DNA of 64,000 nt from Hemerocallis citrina (Eukaryota > Streptophyta > Magnoliopsida > Asparagales > Asphodelaceae): positions 184,433,947-184,497,946 of the forward strand of contig CM030366.1 in assembly GCA_017893485.1 (NCBI GenBank). Reading direction: 5' to 3'. The notes under the pieces are model-generated. The model searched no databases and was not told the origin of the DNA. It saw only the letters and a program-made list of their open reading frames with translations. Made by a program: the position numbers and the translations under genes. Below, piece by piece: positions 58,195-64,000 of the stretch. Each line of letters begins with the position of its first letter. Within the stretch, counting starts at the first letter, position 1.

Positions 58195-59978
58195 GATATG
58201 TAAATGTTAATGGGATGAAGGCTAGTATTTTGTTTGACAGTGGATCTTCTCATACTTTCGTGTCTAAAGCTTTTGCTCAAAAGTTAAATAACACTCAGCA
58301 AGCAATTCCGGATGTAGCTATGGAGGTGGCTACGCCATCAGGAGTCACTCTTGTTGCTAATAAATACTATAAAGATTGTAAGCTTCAAGTTGGAGAAGAA
58401 ACTTTCAGTATCGATTTACTAGAATTGGGCTTTGTGGGAGTAGATGTAATAGTTGGAATGGATTGGATGTCAAAGCATAAGGCAACAATTGATTGTAAGG
58501 CAAAAAGGGTGATCATTGTGATATCCGGGAAACCGAAAATTGTATTCCAAGGAAAGGGGAAGAGAGGTGACATGCAAGCAACTGTAGCCAATATAAAGGT
58601 GCCAGAAGACATTAAGAAGATTTCCGTTGTACGAGATTTCCCACTGGTATTTTTGGAAGAACTACCAGGGTTACCTCCGCACAGAGATGTAGAATTCAGT
58701 ATTCCACTCCAACCAGGAAGTGCACCTATATCGAAGGCACCATATCGAATGGCACCAGTGGAACAGAAAGAAGTCAAACAACAGATCGAAGAGCTATTGC
58801 AGAAGGGATTTATTAGATCCAGTGTTTCGCCCTGGGGAGCCCCAGTGCTACTTGTCAAAAAAAAGGATGGGACAATGAGAATGTGTATCGATTATCGAGA
58901 GTTGAATAAGCTCACAATTCAGAATAAGTATCCACTTCCCAGAATCGATGATTTGTTCGATCAACTTCAGGGAGCAGCCGTATTTTCAAAGATTGACTTA
59001 AGATCAGGCTACCATCAAGTTCTGGTTAAAGAGGAGGATATACCAAAAACAGCCTTTAGGACTCGACATGGCCACTACGAGTTCTTGGTAATGCCATTTG
59101 GAGTAACAAATGCTCCAGCTGTTTTTATGGATTTAATGAATCGAATTCTACGGCCATACTTGGACTCATTCGTTGTAGTCTTCATAGATGACATTCTAAT
59201 ATACTCAAAGACGGAGGAGGACCACGTCAGACATCTAACTGAAGTGCTGAATAAACTGCAAGAGCATAAGTTATATGCAAAGTTGTCCAAGTGTGAATTC
59301 TGGAAATATGAAGTTGCATTTCTTGGCCACATCATTTCTAAGGAGGGAGTGGCCACTGATCCACAGAAGGTCGAAGCCGTGAAAGGATGGCCCCAACCCA
59401 AGACAGTGAAAGAAGTTAGAAGCTTTTTGGGGCTAACTGGGTACTACAGGAGATTTATCCAGGACTATGCTAAGATAGCGGTACCACTTACAGGATTAAC
59501 AAAGAAGAACAAAAGTTTTGAATGGAATGAAGCGTGCGAAAGGAGTTTTCAAGAACTGAAAAACCGGTTGATTTCAGCTCCAATATTGGTCTTACCACAA
59601 GCAGATAAGGAATACGTGATCTACAGTGATGCTTCACACCAGGGTCTGGGGTGCGTTTTGATGCAGGAAGGAAAAGTTATCGCCTATGGTTCAAGACAGC
59701 TCCGGCCACATGAGAAAAATTACCCCACACATGATTTGGAACTGGCCGCAGTAATTTTCGCTCTAAAAATATGGCGACATTATGTCTATGGAGCAAAAGT
59801 AGAGATGTATACCGATCATAAGAGCCTAAAGTATATTTATCATCAGAAGGATCTGAACCTACGTCAGAGGCGATGGTTGGAAGTATTAGAAGACATTAGA
59901 CCAGAAATCAAGTATCATCCAGGAAAGGCCAATGTGGTGGCAGATGCACTTAGTAAAAAAGGAGTTTGGCTACATTAA
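58195..59978 (+). CDS. pol: Pol, first frame: protease, reverse transcriptase, RNase H (Tekay)
   Basis: Open from before 58195. The first ATG is 58215, but translation more likely comes through the spliced gag junction. Numbering from that ATG: protease LFDSGSS with Asp8; RT with the first catalytic Asp261 ([11 protein letters not shown]) and FIDD pair Asp325/326; RNase H with Asp472 (YSDAS), Glu509 (LELAAV), Asp534 (YTDHKSL) and Asp577 (VVADALSKK). All key residues are present. It copies element RNA into DNA in the particle. The frame ends six residues after the RNase H end signature, while the integrase frame opens at -1, so a one-base offset at the A6 run (59955-59960) separates them. Confidence 0.93.
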
Positions 59979-61507
59979 TCGCAACAAGGAAGGAATTGGA
60001 TGAGGAGATAAGACGAGCCGGTATTGAAATAGTTACACAAGGCTTGGGTGCAATATTGGCACAATTAGAACTACAGCCAAGTTTGAAGGAGCAAATTAAG
60101 AAAGGTCAGGAAGGAGATGCAGAAATTCTGGCATATAAAGAACAAGTGAATGTAGGAAAACTTCCGGAGTTCAATATAAGGGAAGGACTACTGTGGTTCG
60201 GAAGCAGATTGTGTGTTCCAAAGATAGACAATCTGAGGGAAGAAGTCATGAAGGAAGCACACACTACATTACTTACAGTCCACCCAGGAAGTACTAAAAT
60301 GTATCAAGACGTGAAGCAATGCTATTGGTGGGCCGGAATGAAACGAGATATAGCAGAGTTTGTAGCCAGATGTCTCACTTGTCAAAAGGTTAAAGCAGAA
60401 AACCAGAAACCTGGAGGTTTGTTGCAGCCATTGCCCATTCCAGAATGGAAATGGGAAAATATTAGTATGGATTTCATTACCGGGTTACCCAGAAGTCCCA
60501 AAGGACATGATACTATTTGGGTTGTGGTTGACCGACTAACAAAATCAGCTCATTTCCTCCCTGTGAAGATCACGTGGTCATTAGAGAAATTAGCAGAAGT
60601 ATATATTGAAGGGATAGTGAAGTTGCATGGAGTACCAATATCCATAGTTTCCGACAGGGATGCAAGGTTTACTTCGCGGTTCTGGCAGAGTTTACAAGTA
60701 GCCTTGGGTACGAGGACAGATTTTAGCACCGCTTATCACCCACAAACAGGTGGACAAACGGAAAGGGTGAATCGCGTCCTGGAAGATATGCTGAGGGCAT
60801 GCGTTATGGATTTTGGAGGAAATTGGGAAAGGTATTTAGCCTTAGTAGAATTTGCCTATAACAATAATTATCAGGCTAGTATTGGCATGGCTCCGTATGA
60901 AGCACTCTACGGAAGAAGGTGCCGAACACCTGTGTGCTGGTATGAAGTTGGAGAAAGGCAAATGTTTGGGCCCGAAATTGTGCAACAAACTTCTGAGAAG
61001 ATTGAACTAATTAGGAAAAGATTGCAAATAGCTCAAAGTCGACAGAAAAGTTATGCCGACACCCGACGAAGGGAACTGGAATTTGAAGAAGGTGACTCAG
61101 TATTCCTGAAGGTTTCCCCAACTAAGGGTGTAATTAGATTTGGGAAGAAAGATAAATTGGCCCCGAGATACATTGGACCATACAAAATCCTGAAGAGGAT
61201 TGGGAAGGCGGCATACAAACTAGACTTACCAAGGGAGTTGGTCCAAGTACATGATGTGTTTCATGTCTCAATGTTGAGGAAGTACATACCTGATCTGAGT
61301 CACCAACTAACCGAAGTTCCGGAAAATCTACAGGTGGACATGACTTACGAGGAGCAGCCGGTGAAGATAATTGATCGCCAGGAGAAAGTGCTGCGAAATA
61401 AAGTAATTCCCATGGTTAAAGTGCTCTGGAAAAATCAGTTTGTTGAAGAAGCCACGTGGGAGCTGGAAAACCAGATGAAGAATATACACCCTGAGTTGTT
61501 CAATTAA
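59966..61507 (+). CDS. pol: Pol, second frame: integrase with chromodomain (Tekay)
   Basis: 513 codons in the -1 frame relative to the RNase H frame, overlapping it by 13 bases; the first codon is TTG, so it is not an independent start. HHCC zinc-binding site (His99, His106, Cys136, Cys139), catalytic Asp169 (SMDFITG), Asp230 (VSDRDARF) and Glu266 (GQTERVN), GPY motif at about 404-406, then [11 protein letters not shown]. The C-terminal chromodomain (about 461-513, with [16 protein letters not shown]) is typical of Tekay and thought to direct insertion to particular chromatin. All catalytic residues are kept. The stop is 61505-61507. Confidence 0.93.
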   Translation: MATLIATRKELDEEIRRAGIEIVTQGLGAILAQLELQPSLKEQIKKGQEGDAEILAYKEQVNVGKLPEFNIREGLLWFGSRLCVPKIDNLREEVMKEAHTTLLTVHPGSTKMYQDVKQCYWWAGMKRDIAEFVARCLTCQKVKAENQKPGGLLQPLPIPEWKWENISMDFITGLPRSPKGHDTIWVVVDRLTKSAHFLPVKITWSLEKLAEVYIEGIVKLHGVPISIVSDRDARFTSRFWQSLQVALGTRTDFSTAYHPQTGGQTERVNRVLEDMLRACVMDFGGNWERYLALVEFAYNNNYQASIGMAPYEALYGRRCRTPVCWYEVGERQMFGPEIVQQTSEKIELIRKRLQIAQSRQKSYADTRRRELEFEEGDSVFLKVSPTKGVIRFGKKDKLAPRYIGPYKILKRIGKAAYKLDLPRELVQVHDVFHVSMLRKYIPDLSHQLTEVPENLQVDMTYEEQPVKIIDRQEKVLRNKVIPMVKVLWKNQFVEEATWELENQMKNIHPELFN

Positions 61508-61567
61508 TTTATGTTTTTCTTGTTTATCTCTCTATCTACAATTTAGTTCTGAGGACAGAACTATTCT

Positions 61568-61580
61568 AAGGAGGGAGTGA
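61568..61580 (+). other. Polypurine tract of inner Tekay element
   Basis: AAGGAGGGAGTGA directly before the 3' LTR at 61581. Confidence 0.9.
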
Positions 61581-64000
61581 TGTAATACCCCCGGTATGTA
61601 AATATTTCTCTTTTTTTTTTCCTTGCAATAAAAATATATGTATGTGTTGATTTTAAATATATACATATGTGCATTGGTAATGTCAACATACACTATGGTA
61701 AGTTTCCTTACTTAATGTGTTTTGTTCTTTTGTTTTCTTTTTCTTTCCTTCTTAAAAAGCCCAACTTTCCCTCTCTTTAAAGCCCAACCCATTAAGATTT
61801 AGGGGTAAAATGCAATTAGTGGAAACCTAAGGGGGTAAAAGTAAAAATGGGTGACACCTAAGCTCCCTAGAAGTCTCCACACACACCCACAATCCTCTTT
61901 TTCCTTCTCATTTTTTCTGGACAGCAGTAGCAGCAGAACTGCAGCCAGTCCTTTCCCCTTTTTTTTTCTATTTAATTACCCCTTCAACTCCTACTATTAC
62001 TATACCTACTACTACTTACTTTCCTACATTTTCCTCCTACTCTTTCTTCTCCCTTTTGCTGCCGACAGCAACAGCAAGCAATAGTTTTTTTTTTTCATCC
62101 CTCTTTTTCTATACATAGATACTACTACTAAACTACTTCCAACAACTACTACTACTTCTTCAAACTACTATTATACTACTACTTGGAGCAAGAAGACAAG
62201 TAGGCTAAAGGTGAGTTTAGTTCACACTTGGCTCCATTTTTTTATATATTCTATATTCCAATTCTAATTAATTTACTACCAATTTTATTTTTCCTAGAAA
62301 TATTGGAGTTGATATCAAAAGGAGTTTTTTTTAAAGAAGACAAAGCAAGGGTTTAAGGTGGGTGTTTTTCCTCCTTGTATGTTTTTTTTTTTATAAAATT
62401 TTTAGTAGTTGATTGTTTGGATTATTTGATTAATAATAGCTTGTTATTAAGAATTTAAGTAGTAGTTTGTTAGAATGATTGTATAATAGTTAAATTATAG
62501 CCAAGAAAAGGAATGGTTGTTAATAGATCATTTTGGTAAAAGGTATGGATTACTTGATGAATTAAAAATTTATAGTAAATTGTTGATGTCTTGTTGTAGT
62601 GGTAGATTAAAAATTATCATAGATTAAAGTATTAATAGAACACAAACGGTTGTGAATGCATGCTTTTGTATGTTTGACACCGCTAAATTAGGAAGCAAAA
62701 GGAAACGAAAAGGAAAACAAGTAGAAAAGAAAGAAAAGTATGGTTGTTTAGATAATCATACAATTTGAATTTGTTAGTAAGATGTTAGATTATGAGTATT
62801 ATGTTGTTTAATTACTTGGTAGTTTATTATCTCTATTTAAGTGAACATAGATAACCAAATAAAATAAATGCATGCTTTACGAAAAGTTTAAAAGTTTAAC
62901 GGACCTTGTGAATAAATTTTGAAGTGAGTATTTGGTTATTCACATATACATGTCTAAACAACATAAGGTAGGAAAGAAGTATATATTAAACGATGTTCCT
63001 TGTTACATAAAGGAGTATTAATTGATGAATAACGATTGGTGGAATATTTCGGAAAGTTGCCATATGATTATTGCTTTTCCGAAGAGCCTTTAAAACCTAG
63101 AATTTATACTATGTAGATAAATAGTAAATTAAGAAATCCATTAGCATAATTCAACCACTAGTACTAGAATTTCCTAGAAGATTGAGATAATTGGTAAGGA
63201 CAGGCACTAGTTGGGTGTTGTACTCTCCTGTCAAGGGGACACGTGCGGCGTGGTCTCGTCTGGGACACGTGCGGCGTGGTCTCGTCTGTTAATTTCTGGG
63301 ATTTAGTGATAAGGACTGTATGGTGGAAGTTAGGGAATGGACCCTCCAAAACCACCTAAGGTTCTATGTTGTTTAATGCGAACAGGGAGCAGAGCGGGGC
63401 TCTAGGACTCTCGGTGGAGCAGGTGGGACCTGCAGGGTCACCTTTATGTTCGTAACAACTTTTGGGTAAGGTCCGGGAGTGGCGTAGGACCACAGGGGCC
63501 GGACGGAGTATGACCGGGGAGTGGCGTAGGACCACAGGGTCTCGGCATACATAATGGCATGACCAATAATTCTGACTGCAGCGACGGAACTAGACCGAGC
63601 GACTGCAACCTTACCAGTCACTAGATGAATGTCAGAAACAGGAAAGAGTACAAGAGTAGGATGCATGACGAGGGATTGAACCCTATTATCTGGAGAATAC
63701 GAACTTGATTTGGGAAATATGTAGTATGGGATGCATATGTTTCCAAATTAAAGTTTGCATTAGAATAGGAGCATTAAGTGCATTTATATTTGTGCATTAG
63801 GTTTAGGTCATTGACACGCACTGACATTTTTATTGCCCGTTTTTTTATTATTTTTGCAGTTCATATTGTCATTTATATTACTGTTAATATCGATTGATTT
63901 GTGATAAGTGTTGAGGAGTGAAGCTCACTGTTTTTATCAGTTTACGTCAGTTGCATTCAACTGACGTGCCCACTTATCTTTAGATTGCAGGACCACCCGA
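61581..64000 (+). repeat. 3' LTR of inner Tekay element, continues past the window
   Basis: Begins TGTAATACCCCCGGTATG. Position 64000 corresponds to 55818 in the 5' LTR, the same offset from the start (2419), so gains and losses cancel. Differences seen: an added AA near 61658, CCCTCTC versus CCTTCTC near 61904, ACTTAAC versus ACTAAAC near 62129, and T-run lengths. About 170 bp of the LTR lie outside. Confidence 0.97.

Larger units (their letters stand above)
53399..64000 (+). mobile_element. Inner Tekay (Del) chromovirus element, young and nearly intact
   Basis: 5' LTR 53399-55988, primer-binding site, an extra ORF, gag, pol with protease, RT, RNase H, integrase and chromodomain, polypurine tract, and 3' LTR from 61581 past the window edge. 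It lies inside the outer element's 3' LTR; the left flank is GGGGT (53394-53398). The two LTRs align over 2420 bp with only a handful of differences, mostly in T or AT runs, so insertion was recent. Full length should be about 10.8 kb. Confidence 0.95.

Overview
The window is nuclear DNA of a flowering plant, probably a eudicot. The evidence is plant-type LTR retrotransposons (Ty3/gypsy Tat and Tekay lineages, Copia-like LTRs), a 5'-truncated LINE, a Mutator-like DNA transposon with a plant mobile domain gene, long AT microsatellites, and one intron-containing gene of the plant TraB family. I see no tRNA, rRNA, organelle or bacterial gene. I cannot name the species.

Layout. (1) 1-14141: a decayed Tat-lineage Ty3/gypsy element on the minus strand. 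In element order it has a 5' LTR near 13546-14141, gag, pol (protease, RT, RNase H, a second archaeal-type RNase H, integrase), two tandem arrays (54 bp and 223 bp units), and the C-terminal part of an antisense ORF. Its 3' LTR would lie left of the window. A 4508 bp solo LTR of Tekay type (8415-12922, target duplication GCCGT) sits inside gag. (2) 14142-23444: gene-free repeats: hairpin-rich sequence, a LINE scrap, two related elements filled with a 70 bp repeat and holding about 1 kb of pure AAT-type microsatellite, a GC-rich island, and an LTR-like block with a 283 bp tandem duplication. (3) 23445-25622: a LINE on the minus strand. (4) About 25640-35660: a Mutator-like element with 73 bp inverted terminal segments, a broken MURA transposase on plus, a plant mobile domain gene remnant on minus, a large palindromic array, and a nested 3610 bp solo LTR. 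(5) 36842-37853: a Harbinger-like non-autonomous element with TAA duplications. (6) 38290-40402: six in-phase exons of a TraB-family gene, minus strand, the only host gene recognised. (7) 40403-46936: AT-rich spacer with Copia-like LTRs and a diverged 1.3 kb tandem duplication. (8) 46937-64000: two nested Tekay (Del-type) chromovirus elements. The outer one has gag but no pol. The inner one, in the outer 3' LTR, is young and nearly intact, with near-identical LTRs, an extra ORF before gag, gag, and pol in two overlapping frames.

The most interesting signal is in the inner Tekay element. A 75 nt segment with GT..AG ends (58120-58194) contains the gag stop codon, and its removal joins gag to protease in frame with the spacing I expect for this family. 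Splicing could therefore choose between Gag and Gag-Pol. The same element has an acidic/coiled-coil ORF upstream of gag that its outer relative lacks. Other notable points are the Mutator-like element's palindromic array exactly where its transposase ends, and the tandem arrays plus antisense ORF of the Tat element.

All calls come from reading the sequence and recalling family motifs. No database search, alignment or expression data were available.
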